DNA of 64,000 nt from Zoogloea sp. (GTDB lineage Bacteria > Pseudomonadota > Gammaproteobacteria > Burkholderiales > Rhodocyclaceae). Each line of letters starts with the position of its first letter. The first letter of the stretch is position 1. Below the pieces are notes generated by a model. That model did not search any database. It saw nothing but the letters and a program-made list of their open reading frames with translations, and was not told where the DNA came from. The stretch covers positions 496,001 to 560,000 of the forward strand of contig JADJBR010000010.1 of assembly GCA_016703645.1 (NCBI GenBank), written 5' to 3'. Both the position numbers and the translations under genes were made by a program. This document shows, piece after piece, positions 1 to 11,303 of this stretch.

Positions 1-63
1 AGGCGCGCTCCAGGTGATTGGTGTTGATCGACACCTCGGGGTCGGTCAGCTACACCTCAGGGG
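1..63 (-). pseudogene. IS66-family transposase (TnpC) remnant, cut by window edge
   Basis: Read on the minus strand, this stretch translates to LTDPEVSINTNHLERA. It matches the C-terminal catalytic block of IS66-type TnpC transposases (family consensus like DPEVPIDTNHLERALRP). The residue just before LTDPEV is a TAG stop where a tyrosine codon would be expected. The upstream minus-strand sequence (positions 64-300) no longer resembles a transposase, so this is a decayed fragment. The assignment rests on memory of the motif and on a very short stretch. Confidence 0.5.
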
Positions 64-606
64 GGCACGGCGCTCCCGCACATCGACCATGGCGGTGATG
101 AGCGAGGAAGGGCGCCGGGGTTGCCGCTTAACGGCAGGAAGCCACCTGCGGCCTTACGCCCACCCAGCGACGTCTCCGGCCCATTAGACGGCTCGGTGGA
201 CTCTTTGGTCGGAAACGAGACGGCGAGCCGGACGTGATAACCGTCTGGCTTGCACTACAGCACGTCAACGACGTTGCCGCCGAACTGCGTCATGCAAGAG
301 GACTCGGCTAGCTTTGAAATGTGTGCAATAAAAATGACAACCGCCGCCATCGCATTTCAGCGACATACCATAGCTGGCACTGATCCGGAAGCATCGACCG
401 TACCGCAATCAATCTGTGTTTGAGACATATTTCACACCGACCGAATGGTCGCTTTTTTCACGAATCGCGAGCGCAATGTCATCGTTAGGCACGCCACACA
501 ACGATTGTGTCGATATTTTTTACACTCATTTTTGCAAACTCAACCCTGTGCGTTTCGGGCAAGAAAAAATCTCACAAAATCATGGCTTTAAAAATTTGCA
601 AAAACG
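64..606. other. Non-coding / decayed stretch upstream of PEP-CTERM gene
   Basis: No convincing gene. The GC-rich first 300 bases look like eroded mobile-element DNA continuing from the IS66 remnant. From about 300 onwards the sequence becomes AT-rich, as expected of a regulatory region in front of the sigma-54 promoter at 607-622. Short ORFs here have no recognisable domain and poor start context. Confidence 0.5.
496..510. promoter_or_regulatory. Inverted repeat, candidate activator (UAS) site
   Basis: A perfect inverted repeat, ACACAA-CGA-TTGTGT, lies about 100 bp upstream of the sigma-54 promoter. A second GTGT...ACAC pair (507-525) overlaps it. Enhancer-binding activators of sigma-54 usually bind at about this distance. 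Which activator uses it is unknown; a PrsR-type regulator is the natural guess for a PEP-CTERM gene. Confidence 0.35.
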
Positions 607-622
607 TGGCACACCTATTGCT
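607..622 (+). promoter_or_regulatory. Sigma-54 (-24/-12) promoter for the PEP-CTERM gene
   Basis: TGGCACACCTATTGCT fits the RpoN consensus (TGGCAC-N5-TTGCW). The GG at 608-609 and the GC at 620-621 are exactly 10 bases apart. The predicted transcription start is near 633, giving a leader of about 40 nt to the GTG at 675. PEP-CTERM genes of exopolysaccharide-forming betaproteobacteria are known to be controlled by RpoN with the PrsK/PrsR two-component system; those genes are not in this window. Confidence 0.75.
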
Positions 623-674
623 TATTGTCAGCAAGGGCTACGGTAGCCCCACTTTTAACCAAGGAGATTCACAA

Positions 675-1478
675 GTGAAAAATTTCAAGCGTTCCCTCAC
701 CGCTCTGGCCGCCGTTGCAGCCCTGTCTTTTGCTGGCGGCGCCAATGCAACCCTGACCAACTGGTGGATTGATTCCGACGGCGCTGCTGGTGCGGGCGCG
801 GCGACACAAGTCAGCGACTATCTGGATCTGAATGGTCAGGCTTTCATCCACATTACGTCTGCTGTGCCGACCCCCCTGGCTCCGAACTACACCTTTAACG
901 AAGCTGGCATCTTCAACACGGTTCTGGCCGACGGCTTCACGCTGCTCCCGTCCGCCCTGCACTCCAACTTCACCGCGAGCGGCTCCGGCAACATCAACAC
1001 TGCCAAGGTCATTTTCGACGCGGGCGGCGTCCTGACGGTGTTCAATGCCGCCAACACCGCGATTGGTACGTTCAGCCTTATCGTTGGTGATGGTCAGCTG
1101 CTCACCGGCACCGTGCTGCCCAATGGCACCTTCAGCCTCATCTTCGAGGCCACGAGCCTGGCTGCCGGCTACTTCTTTGACAGCGCCATGAATGACCTGT
1201 CGCTGACCGTTGCCGATGGCCTGACTTTCGGCTTTGCGACCACCAACGCCATTGATCAGACGGATGCTCAAGTTTCCGCCGCCGCCAAAAGCGCTCTGAA
1301 AACGGTTTATGACAACGGCTTCGGCACCAACATCACCGTTGTGGACGACAACGTGACCAACCTGCTGGTTAGCAACAACGGCCAGTTCCGCCTGTCGGTT
1401 CCGGAACCCGCCTCCATGGCTCTGGTTGGTCTCGGCCTGACCGGTCTGGCTGCTCTGCGTCGTCGTAAGGCTGCCTAA
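675..1478 (+). CDS. PEP-CTERM sorting domain protein (exported)
   Basis: A 267-residue secreted protein. An N-terminal signal peptide (KNFKRSLTALAAVAALSFAGGANA) is followed by a low-complexity, beta-rich body with few cysteines and many Asn/Thr/Ala. It ends in a classic PEP-CTERM tail: VPEPAS, a hydrophobic helix (MALVGLGLTGLAAL) and RRRKAA. Proteins of this kind are cleaved by exosortase and linked to exopolysaccharide and floc formation. The GTG start is chosen because AAGGAG (661-666) sits 8 nt upstream and the signal peptide begins there; an in-frame extension to 507 crosses the promoter. The gene is monocistronic, between a sigma-54 promoter and a strong terminator. It may be a PepA-like flocculation protein, but that is not proven. 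Confidence 0.88.
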   Translation: MKNFKRSLTALAAVAALSFAGGANATLTNWWIDSDGAAGAGAATQVSDYLDLNGQAFIHITSAVPTPLAPNYTFNEAGIFNTVLADGFTLLPSALHSNFTASGSGNINTAKVIFDAGGVLTVFNAANTAIGTFSLIVGDGQLLTGTVLPNGTFSLIFEATSLAAGYFFDSAMNDLSLTVADGLTFGFATTNAIDQTDAQVSAAAKSALKTVYDNGFGTNITVVDDNVTNLLVSNNGQFRLSVPEPASMALVGLGLTGLAALRRRKAA

Positions 1479-1572
1479 TTAACTGGCAGCCGATCACCGA
1501 GAGGTGTCGGTCAGCAGCAGTTTGTACGAATTGCCTCCCGTGTCGCCATGGCGGTTCGGGAGTTGCAATAGG

Positions 1573-1619
1573 AAAAGATCCCTACCCAGCAATCAACGCT
1601 GAGTAGGGATCTTTTTTTT
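1573..1619 (+). terminator. Rho-independent terminator of the PEP-CTERM gene
   Basis: A 13-bp perfect stem (AAAAGATCCCTAC at 1573-1585 with GTAGGGATCTTTT at 1603-1615) has a 17-nt loop and runs into a U tract (1612-1619). It lies about 95 nt after the stop codon. Confidence 0.9.
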
Positions 1620-2192
1620 CATGGCAACTTCTTGTCGTTTCTGACTCAGCAACGATGGACTAACCTACATCAACGCGCGCGCCAGCACGCAGCGCGTGAA
1701 GCAAGGTCGCGGTGGATGGCGCGCCGCCCCCCCGATGATTGAAGTGGCAGGCGGTCAGGACTATTCATGACCAGCAACCAAGACTAAGCCGAAGGTGCGC
1801 GCTCAAATTCCCGGGCTGCGTTTTCACACCTGGCGCAGAGTCACCGCGCATGCAAGCACGCAAGCACGCAAGCACGCAAGGCAGTTTATGCAGACGTGGT
1901 CTCGATCCACAACCCCCCGCGCTACCCAAACCCCAGGGCCATTGCAGTTATCTGCCAACCGCGCTCCCGCATGAGGGATCACACTGGCGCCTGACGGGTA
2001 AGTGCGATGACTCAGATCGAACAGTCCCTTGCTATGCTATTGACTGTGCGCAACTTATCACTCCGACCTCCATTTGACATATCGCTGATTCAGCAATTGA
2101 GTGCAGGCATCTATTGATGCCGCCCCCAGGAATCAACGAACACTTGCCCCTGCTGGATTTCCAAGCCACCATGTGTTCCTTCCCGCCCGTCC
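1620..2192. other. Intergenic stretch, no gene seen
   Basis: No supported gene. A 112-codon ORF (1739-2077) has no domain and no ribosome site. A small tandem repeat of an 8-mer (next entry) lies inside. No convincing promoter for the permease genes was found. Confidence 0.5.
1852..1880. repeat. Short tandem repeat, 8-bp unit GCAAGCAC
   Basis: Three complete GCAAGCAC units follow each other at 1852, 1860 and 1868, with a partial fourth (GCAAG) at 1876-1880. It is non-coding and probably a slippage-prone microsatellite. Confidence 0.8.
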
Positions 2193-3446
2193 ATGAACTG
2201 CCCGCGCCTCATGTCGACTGACCTCTATCTTCGCGATGTCACCCAGGCCTTAAGAAACATCGTCCGCCAGCGACGGAGGGCGCTGTTCGCGCTCGTCACC
2301 ATTGTTGGTGGCGTGATGGCCTTTCTTCTGGCGGGGGGCTTTATCCAATGGATACTGCAGGACATGCGCGAAGCTACGATCCGCTCCCAACTCGGACATG
2401 TGCAGATCGTTCGCCCTGGCTTCTTCGACAAGGGACTTGCGGACCCGTATGCCTACCTCTTGTCGGGTGCCGATGCGGTCTATGACAGTTTTTCCAAGAG
2501 ACCCGGCGTCCGCGTGATCACGCCACGCCTGGCATTCACTGGGCTCGCAAGTCACGACGACGCCACCATCTCATTCTCTGGCGAGGGCGTCGATCCGGAC
2601 AAAGAAGGTGATCTCAGCCGCGCCTTGCAGATCGTCTCAGGAGAACCCCTGTCCTCTACCGAACCGAAGGGCATCATTCTTGGGGAAGGACTTGCCGCCA
2701 ACATCGGCGTGAAGGTAGGAGATGTCATTGTTCTCCTCGCCACAACGTCCAAAGGCACATTGAACGCGGTCGAATGCCGAGTCCGGGGGATATTTGCCAC
2801 CATAACAAAAGCCTACGACGACACTTTTCTGCGCGTGCCCTTGTCCGTAGCCAAAACCCTCTCGCGCGCCAACGGCGCCACAAGTTGGGTCGTACTCCTA
2901 GACAACACTGACGACACTGACGCGTTCGTGGAAGAGGCTCGCGCAAAGACCTCCGCCAAGGATTTCGAATTCATTCCTTGGCATGATCTCGCAGATTTTT
3001 ACAACAAGACTGTGCAGCTGTTTACCCGTCAGGTCGGGGTCGTAAAGATTCTCATCGCGCTGATCATCGTCCTTTCAATCTCCAATACCTTATCAATGGC
3101 CGTTATCGAGCGGACTGGTGAAATAGGGACAGTCATGGCTCTGGGTCTCAGAAGGACTGGCGTTCTCCGAATGTTCATCACCGAAGGGGCCATGCTCGGA
3201 ATCATCGGTGGATTGCTGGGGGTAACTCTGGGCCTGATCGCAGCAAGCGCCATATCTGCGGTTGGCATCCCGATGCCGGCACCGCCCGGCATGGCCCGCG
3301 GCTATATCGGACAGATTCTGATCACTCCAGGATTGATTGTGGAAGCCCTCACACTGGCTGTTTTCACGACGCTGGTGGCCAGTATCCTGCCAGCATGGAA
3401 GGCCTCCCGAATGAACATCGTAGATGCCCTACGCCACCAACGTTGA
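2193..3446 (+). CDS. ABC transporter permease, FtsX/MacB-LolC type
   Basis: A 417-residue permease of the FtsX/MacB_PCD family, the kind that extrudes lipoproteins, lipids or peptides with an ATPase partner. A first membrane helix (about residues 30-50, ALFALVTIVGGVMAFLLAGGFI) is followed by a large periplasmic domain (about 55-280) with the family signature GIILGEGLAANIGVKVGD. Three C-terminal helices follow, with the FtsX block VIERTGEIGTVMALGLRR, and the protein ends in ASRMNIVDALR. The start could be 2193 or the ATG at 2211; neither has a clear ribosome site. It is 9 nt upstream of a paralogous permease. No ATP-binding subunit is nearby, so the transporter is incomplete here. Base composition is visibly lower in GC than the dcw genes. 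Confidence 0.85.
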   Translation: MNCPRLMSTDLYLRDVTQALRNIVRQRRRALFALVTIVGGVMAFLLAGGFIQWILQDMREATIRSQLGHVQIVRPGFFDKGLADPYAYLLSGADAVYDSFSKRPGVRVITPRLAFTGLASHDDATISFSGEGVDPDKEGDLSRALQIVSGEPLSSTEPKGIILGEGLAANIGVKVGDVIVLLATTSKGTLNAVECRVRGIFATITKAYDDTFLRVPLSVAKTLSRANGATSWVVLLDNTDDTDAFVEEARAKTSAKDFEFIPWHDLADFYNKTVQLFTRQVGVVKILIALIIVLSISNTLSMAVIERTGEIGTVMALGLRRTGVLRMFITEGAMLGIIGGLLGVTLGLIAASAISAVGIPMPAPPGMARGYIGQILITPGLIVEALTLAVFTTLVASILPAWKASRMNIVDALRHQR

Positions 3447-3455
3447 GAACATTCC

Positions 3456-4667
3456 ATGCTTCTTAAGCTTGCCCTCCGGAACATGCTCCGCCAGAAGGTT
3501 CGCAGCGGCATGACACTTGCCGCGATCGTTTTTGGGGTGACCGGGCTCATTCTCGCAGGCGGTTTTGTTCAAGACATCTTCATCCAGCTAGGCGAAGCCA
3601 TCATCCATTCGCAGACCGGACACATTCAGATTTTCAAGAATGATTTTCTTGAGAAAGGTACTCGATCCCCGGAACGCTTCCTGATCGAACAGCCCGAAAA
3701 GCTCGCAGCAGAAATCCGGAAGCACAGCGAAGTTGACGCCGTGATGAGCCGTCTGTTTTTCTCCGGACTACTTAACAATGGCAAGCGCGATCTTGCCATC
3801 ATCGGCGAAGGGGTCGAGCCAGACAGGGAGGCGAAGCTGGGCAGCTTCATCACGATCGCCGCCGGCCGCCAGTTAGCGGATTCCGATCATGACGGCATTC
3901 TCTTGGGCCAAGGCGTTGCCAAGACACTAGGTCTGGCTCCCGGCGATCGGGTGACGCTCGTACTCAATGCTGCCGGAGGCGCGATGAACACGCTGGACTT
4001 CGTAGTGATCGGCATATTCCAGAGTTTCTCGAAGGATTTCGATGCCCGAGCCGTTCGCATTCCCCTCAACGCAGCCCAAGAGATCCTGCAGATAAATGGC
4101 GCCAACGTACTGGTTGTAGCCTTGCATAAGACCGAAGATACGGCTGCCGTTCACGCAAAATTGCTCTCTGAACTGGGCGGGAAACTGGATGTTCGAACCT
4201 GGAATTCACTTTCGGACTTCTATGACAAAGCCGTGCAGCTTTACGATCGCCAATTCGGAGTGCTTCAACTGATCATATTGCTGATGGTGCTGCTGTCGGT
4301 CGCAAACAGCGTGAACATGAGCGTATTCGAACGCCAGGGGGAGTTCGGCACCATGCAGGCACTGGGCAACAGATCCCTCGACATCGTAAAGATGGTGGTC
4401 CTCGAAAGCACTTTTCTCGGCCTCACCGGTGCGCTGCTCGGCGTGCTGTTGGGCATCACTGCAGCATTGACCATTTCAGCCATCGGTATTCCGATGCCGC
4501 CTCCGCCCAATGCCAATCTAGGCTACACCGCCTACATCCGCATCGTGCCGTTCACACTCTTCACGTCAGGGCTAGTAGGGATCGTAGCCACCGTGCTGGC
4601 GTCAATCTTGCCAGCCTACAAAGTGACGCGAATGCAAGTGGTCGACTCACTACGCCAGAACATCTGA
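3456..4667 (+). CDS. ABC transporter permease, FtsX/MacB-LolC type (second)
   Basis: A 403-residue paralogue of the preceding permease with the same layout: one N-terminal helix (about 18-40), a periplasmic domain with GILLGQGVAKTLGLAPGDRV, then three helices with the FtsX block VFERQGEFGTMQALGNRS, ending VTRMQVVDSLRQNI. The two presumably form a heterodimer, like LolC/LolE. In related loci the order is ATPase, permease, permease, then an outer-membrane lipoprotein-sorting protein. Here only a 15-codon signal-peptide-like start remains downstream (4695-4742), followed by transposase debris. Confidence 0.85.
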   Translation: MLLKLALRNMLRQKVRSGMTLAAIVFGVTGLILAGGFVQDIFIQLGEAIIHSQTGHIQIFKNDFLEKGTRSPERFLIEQPEKLAAEIRKHSEVDAVMSRLFFSGLLNNGKRDLAIIGEGVEPDREAKLGSFITIAAGRQLADSDHDGILLGQGVAKTLGLAPGDRVTLVLNAAGGAMNTLDFVVIGIFQSFSKDFDARAVRIPLNAAQEILQINGANVLVVALHKTEDTAAVHAKLLSELGGKLDVRTWNSLSDFYDKAVQLYDRQFGVLQLIILLMVLLSVANSVNMSVFERQGEFGTMQALGNRSLDIVKMVVLESTFLGLTGALLGVLLGITAALTISAIGIPMPPPPNANLGYTAYIRIVPFTLFTSGLVGIVATVLASILPAYKVTRMQVVDSLRQNI

Positions 4668-4694
4668 TCTGCCGCAGGGCAGAGCAACGCCACC

Positions 4695-4742
4695 ATGAAG
4701 AAGCTGGCGCAGTCGGCATGGTTGTTCGCCTATCTTCGCTGA
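4695..4742 (+). pseudogene. Truncated start of a third operon gene (signal-peptide fragment)
   Basis: An ATG 28 nt after the second permease opens MKKLAQSAWLFAYLR and then stops. The Lys-Lys plus hydrophobic start is typical of a signal peptide, and lipoprotein-sorting partners often follow such permeases. The rest is replaced by a decayed IS701-like element. It is a plausible remnant, but too short to prove. Confidence 0.35.
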
Positions 4743-4759
4743 CGATCAGCCTGTGATCG

Positions 4760-5345
4760 GAAATAATCGCCCGCTATTGCTTTTGCTCTGTCACAAAAAT
4801 TGCAAATCAATTTCCCGCTTTTTCTTTGCACAGCGTGGGCCGATGAAGGGCTGTTAGCCAACGTCTTAGCGATGATCCACCGTAAATTGAGAACGCGCCG
4901 CTGGGCACATAGAACTGCCCCGCCGCACCTGACTCTCGGATAAGGCAGGTTGTGGGTTGAATAAGGCGTTTGTTGGTGTCTTTGTGATGCAGCCGTTCGG
5001 CCCACAGTGGTTCCGATGCGCCGCCCGAACATGAACCGCAGCAAAGCACGAAGACAGATCGGTATTGCTCCCGCCCCGCCAGTGATCATGTGTGAGTCCG
5101 CGACAGGCGGATCCAAGGCGAGCGCGCCAAGCCTACGGAATGTTGCCCCTGGAAACCCGTGCCATCAATGATCCAGTAGCGTTCGGCACCCGGGCGCGAT
5201 GACTCCATCAAAATCGCGGCCCGACTTCCTCAAGAATGGCGCCATCGACCCAATCCGATTGGGCCACAAATGCTGCAGCGGCTGGTGCCGTGCCTGGACG
5301 AAATGCGGATCGTGATACTCAGCGGTCCCACGCTCCTTCGAACCA
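4760..5345 (-). pseudogene. IS701-like DDE transposase remnant
   Basis: On the minus strand several frames give pieces of an IS701-type transposase. Near 5300-5215 is APAAAAFVAQSDWVDGAIL (family: HQSLHHFVA.S.W.D..L). After a frame change, 5210-5110 reads PGAERYWIIDGTGF and then QGQHSVGLAR (family: WIIDDTGFPKKG.HSVGVAR, around the first catalytic Asp). Downstream frames at 5050-4800 are open but not recognisable. Frameshifts and stops show it is dead. End points are approximate. Confidence 0.55.
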
Positions 5346-5441
5346 GGGCAACGTCAGGCCACGGCAATGGCCCCGGAACCCTTTACGTCGGTCCGCATGT
5401 CCGCTGATCTCACAAGATCAGTGGGTCTCACCTGGCCCTTT

Positions 5442-8168
<2,727 letters not shown>

Positions 8169-8314
8169 TTGATTTCGAAGGGGAAACGCGGCAAAACGCG
8201 GATTCTATCATGGCACCCGGACGCGACCGTGACGGACCACCGGGCGCCAGTGATACTTGTCCGCCCCGGACTATCCCCCTACGATGGGGGCGTTTTCGTG
8301 TTTTCCAAGCCCCG

Positions 8315-8746
8315 ATGAGCGCCAGTTCGATCGACAACTTCCTGGGAAGCGGCGACACCCTCGCCCGCCTGCAGGCCCATGCCGGCCGCCTGCTGCGCCT
8401 GCAGCAGCAGTTGGGCGAGCTTCTGCCGGATTACCTGGCGGACGCCTGCCGGGTCGCGAATCTGAAGGGTGAAGATCTGGTCATTCACGTGGAAAGCGCG
8501 GGGCTGGCGGTCAAACTGCGCCAGGCCGTACCCAGCCTGCTGGCGGACTTTGCCCGGGCAGGGGTGATTCTCCGGGACATCAAGGTCAAGGTTGCCGTCG
8601 GCGAATACCGGCCCGCGCCGCCGCCTCCACCCCATCGGCACGTGAGCGACTCGACGCGCTCCGGCCTGGATCACCTGGCGGCCAGCCTGCCGGCAGACTC
8701 CCCGCTGGCCATGGCCCTCAAGCGCTTCGTAAAGCGGGCCGGCTAG
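8315..8746 (+). CDS. DciA-like DUF721 protein (helicase loader family)
   Basis: A 143-residue DUF721 protein, divergent from secA. The family includes DciA, which loads the replicative helicase DnaB in bacteria lacking DnaC. It shows the usual short alpha-beta domain (DYLADACRVANLKGEDLVIHV, then AVKLRQAVPSLL) and a Pro-rich spacer (PAPPPPPH), then a Leu/Ala-rich tail. The start at MSASSIDNFLG fits the family; the frame is open further upstream but without conserved residues. DUF721 beside secA is a common arrangement in proteobacteria. It overlaps the opposite-strand gene end by 4 nt. Confidence 0.8.
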   Translation: MSASSIDNFLGSGDTLARLQAHAGRLLRLQQQLGELLPDYLADACRVANLKGEDLVIHVESAGLAVKLRQAVPSLLADFARAGVILRDIKVKVAVGEYRPAPPPPPHRHVSDSTRSGLDHLAASLPADSPLAMALKRFVKRAG

Positions 8747-8961
8747 ACGAAGGGCACGAAGACGCGCTCAACGATGAGCAGCGCAAAAAACACCAACGCA
8801 ACGATGATGGCATAGCGGAACAAGCGCCACCCCAGCGCCAGATAGCGACGATCCCGGGTAAACACAAAGGCGAGAAGCAAACCACCTATGCCGATCGCCA
8901 CAAGTACCGCAACGAGGCGCAGGATCAGCACGCGCGCAGACTCACGCCGCCGCCAGTGCAA
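8743..8961 (-). CDS. Small two-helix membrane protein, function unknown
   Basis: A 72-residue protein with two predicted membrane helices (about 11-31 [21 protein letters not shown], and 46-66), separated by a short basic loop ([15 protein letters not shown]). It overlaps the 3' end of lpxC by 20 nt in another frame, so it is probably co-translated with it. I do not recognise a named family. Hydrophobicity and codon use suggest a real gene rather than a shadow. Confidence 0.65.
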   Translation of the reverse strand: MHWRRRESARVLILRLVAVLVAIGIGGLLLAFVFTRDRRYLALGWRLFRYAIIVALVFFALLIVERVFVPFV

Positions 8962-9859
8962 ACAGCCGGGCCACGGCAGGCGGGGTACTGGCCTCTTCCT
9001 CGAAGGTCACGATATCCCAGGCTGTCTTGTCCTCAAGGAGCACTCTCAGGATCTGGTTGTTGAGCGCGTGACCCGACTTGTAGGCGCTGTACGAGGCCAG
9101 CAGCGAGTGCCCCGCCAAATAGAGATCGCCGATGGCGTCGAGCACCTTGTGCTTCACGAATTCGTCGGCGTAACGCAGGCCATCGGCGTTGAGCACCCGG
9201 TACTCGTCCATCACGATGGCGTTGTCCAGGCTGCCGCCCAGGCCGAGCCCGTTGGCCCGCATGAACTCCACGTCCTGCATGAAGCCGAAGGTGCGCGCCC
9301 GCGCCACTTCGCGCACATAGGAATGCTCGGCAAAGTCCACCACCACCGAGGTACCGGTGCTGTCGATGGCCGGGTGGTTGAAGAGGATGGAGAAGCTGAG
9401 CTTGAAGCCATCGTAAGGCTCGAGGCGCACCCATTTGTCACCCTCCACGTACTCGACGGGCTTGAGCACGCGCAGGAAGCGCTTGGGGGCCTTCTGCTCC
9501 TCGATACCCGCCGACTGGATCAGGAATACAAAGGGACCTGCGCTGCCGTCGAGGATGGGAATCTCGGCGGCGTCCACATCGATGTGGGCGTTGTCGACTC
9601 CAAGGCCGGCGAGAGCCGACATCAGGTGCTCGACAGTATTGACTTTGGCCCCCTCGCGCTGCAGCCCGGAACACATGCGGGTATCACAGACGGCATAGGG
9701 GTCGGCGGGCAGGTCGACAACCGGATCGAGATCGACCCGATGAAAGACGATGCCGGTATCGGGTGCGGCGGGCCTAAGGGTCAGCGTCACCTTGGCGCCA
9801 CTATGGAGCCCGACCCCCGTGGCGGTGACGACGGTTTTGAGGGTACGCTGCTTCAGCAT
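8942..9859 (-). CDS. lpxC: UDP-3-O-acyl-N-acetylglucosamine deacetylase LpxC
   Basis: A 305-residue zinc deacetylase, the committed step of lipid A synthesis in the cytoplasm. It begins [21 protein letters not shown]. It shows the zinc and catalytic residues in VEHLMSAL and in [18 protein letters not shown], plus the substrate loop [11 protein letters not shown]. Length matches E. coli (305). It follows ftsZ, the classic end of the dcw cluster, but a strong terminator (9943-9986) separates them, so it needs its own promoter in the 158-bp gap. Confidence 0.97.
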   Translation of the reverse strand: MLKQRTLKTVVTATGVGLHSGAKVTLTLRPAAPDTGIVFHRVDLDPVVDLPADPYAVCDTRMCSGLQREGAKVNTVEHLMSALAGLGVDNAHIDVDAAEIPILDGSAGPFVFLIQSAGIEEQKAPKRFLRVLKPVEYVEGDKWVRLEPYDGFKLSFSILFNHPAIDSTGTSVVVDFAEHSYVREVARARTFGFMQDVEFMRANGLGLGGSLDNAIVMDEYRVLNADGLRYADEFVKHKVLDAIGDLYLAGHSLLASYSAYKSGHALNNQILRVLLEDKTAWDIVTFEEEASTPPAVARLFALAAA

Positions 9860-9942
9860 GATCCGGATCCGCGTTCAAGTCCTTGAATCTTAACACAGAC
9901 AGGCTGCTGCGCCGCAACACGGCATGACACCCAGGCAGGGCC

Positions 9943-9986
9943 AAAGAAAAACGCGCAGCGGTTGGAGGCGACCTCCCGCTGCGCGT
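9943..9986 (-). terminator. Rho-independent terminator after ftsZ
   Basis: On the minus strand an 11-bp perfect stem (ACGCGCAGCGG with CCGCTGCGCGT) is followed by TTTTTCTTT. It lies about 30 nt past the ftsZ stop and closes the dcw transcripts before lpxC. Confidence 0.9.
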
Positions 9987-10017
9987 CTGACTGAGCCACC
10001 GGAGCGGCCCGAAGTGC

Positions 10018-11153
10018 TCAGTCCGCCTGCTTGCGCAGGAAGGCCGGAATATCCAGGGTGGACATGCCGTTGGCGCTCATGGCCTCGACCGTGGTGCGGG
10101 AAGTGCGGCGAATCACTGCCGGCAGCTCCAGATTGCCATAGTCGATTTCCATGCCGATGTTGTCGGTACCGGTACGCACCATTTCGATCTTGCGCGGCAT
10201 GGCGGCAGCGCGCACGGCACCAAGGCCGGTTGCCACCACGGTGACGCGGATGCGGTCTTCCATGCTCTCGTCGAACACCGTACCGTACTTGACGAAGGCC
10301 TCCGACGCGGCGAAGGCCTGGACCGTCTTCACGGCATCACGCACTTCGGACATTTTCAGATTGCGGCTGGCGGTGATGTTGATCAATACGCAACGGGCGC
10401 CGGACAGCTCGGTACCTTCCAGGAGGGGCGAAACAGCAGCCTGCTCGGCGGCGATGCGGGCACGGTCGAGACCGGACGCCTGGGCAGACCCCATCATCGC
10501 GCGGCCCATCTCGGCCATCGCGGTGCGCACGTCCTGGAAGTCCACATTGACCAGACCGGGGACGTTGATGATTTCGGCAATACCGCCCACTGCACTGGTC
10601 AGCACATTGTCGGCAGAACGGAAGCAATCCTCGAAGCCGGCATCATCGCCATAGACTTCGAGCAGCTTGTCGTTGAGCACGACGATCAGGGAGTCCACCT
10701 GCTTGGAGAGCTCTTCCACACCGCCTTCGGCCACACGGATGCGGTTCTCGAAATCGAAGGGCTTGGTCACCACCGCAACGGTCAGGATGCCCATTTCCTT
10801 GGCGATCTCGGCCACCACCGGCGCCGCACCGGTACCCGTACCACCGCCCATGCCGGCCGTGATGAAACACATGTGGGCACCTTCGAGGGCCGCGGCGATC
10901 GCATCGCGGGACTCCTGGGCCGCAGCGCGGCCGGCTTCCGGCTTGGAGCCGGCACCCAGACCGGTCTTGCCGAGCTGGACCTTGGTCTGGGCCAGACAGC
11001 GGGACAGCGCCTGGGCATCGGTGTTGGCGATGACGAAATCCACCCCTGCACACCTTCGCGGATCATGTGATCGACGGCGTTGCCACCCGCGCCACCCACA
11101 CCAATCACCTTGATGTTGGTGCCACCGCTCGCCTTTTCAACAATTTCAAACAT
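10018..11153 (-). CDS. ftsZ: Cell division protein FtsZ (apparent frameshift near N-terminus)
   Basis: Tubulin-like GTPase that forms the division ring. The true start is at 11153: MFEIVEKASGGTNIKVIGVG, then GGAGGNAVDHMIREGVQG. After codon 37 the frame is lost. The conserved continuation VDFVIANTDAQALSR resumes in the next frame because a G run reads GGGG (11043-11046) where five are needed. Downstream, the GTP-binding motif AGMGGGTGTGAAP and the T7-type loop NVDFQDVRTAM are intact, as is the C-terminal FtsA/ZipA-binding tail LDIPAFLRKQAD. Corrected length is about 378 residues. FtsZ is essential, so a sequencing indel is likelier than a true mutation. It is separated from ftsA by a 150-bp AT-rich gap that may hold its own promoter. 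Confidence 0.93.
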
Positions 11154-11303
11154 TTACCTCGCCTCCAAGAGAAACTGCGCTATTTGCCCGGTGCGCAAAT
11201 GGACCTATATATAGTATTAACTGTCAATTCTATAACTAAATAGAGGGTCACTGCACACAAATATTCAATTCAATACGCCCCTTTCAAAGGGCTGTATCCG
11301 CCA

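Noticed and set aside
416-646. 76-codon ORF upstream of the PEP-CTERM gene
   Set aside because: Overlaps the sigma-54 promoter and has no domain or ribosome site.
1739-2077. 112-codon ORF in the 1.6-2.2 kb gap
   Set aside because: Contains the 8-bp microsatellite; composition unlike a protein; no family.
5404-5421. Palindrome CTGATCT-CACA-AGATCAG after the secA stop
   Set aside because: It is 21 nt past secA, but no U tract follows on the minus strand, so a terminator cannot be supported.
11154-11303. AT-rich ftsA-ftsZ gap with TTGACA
   Set aside because: TTGACA is visible on the minus strand, but no -10 box lies at 16-18 bp, so no promoter is called although one is likely here.
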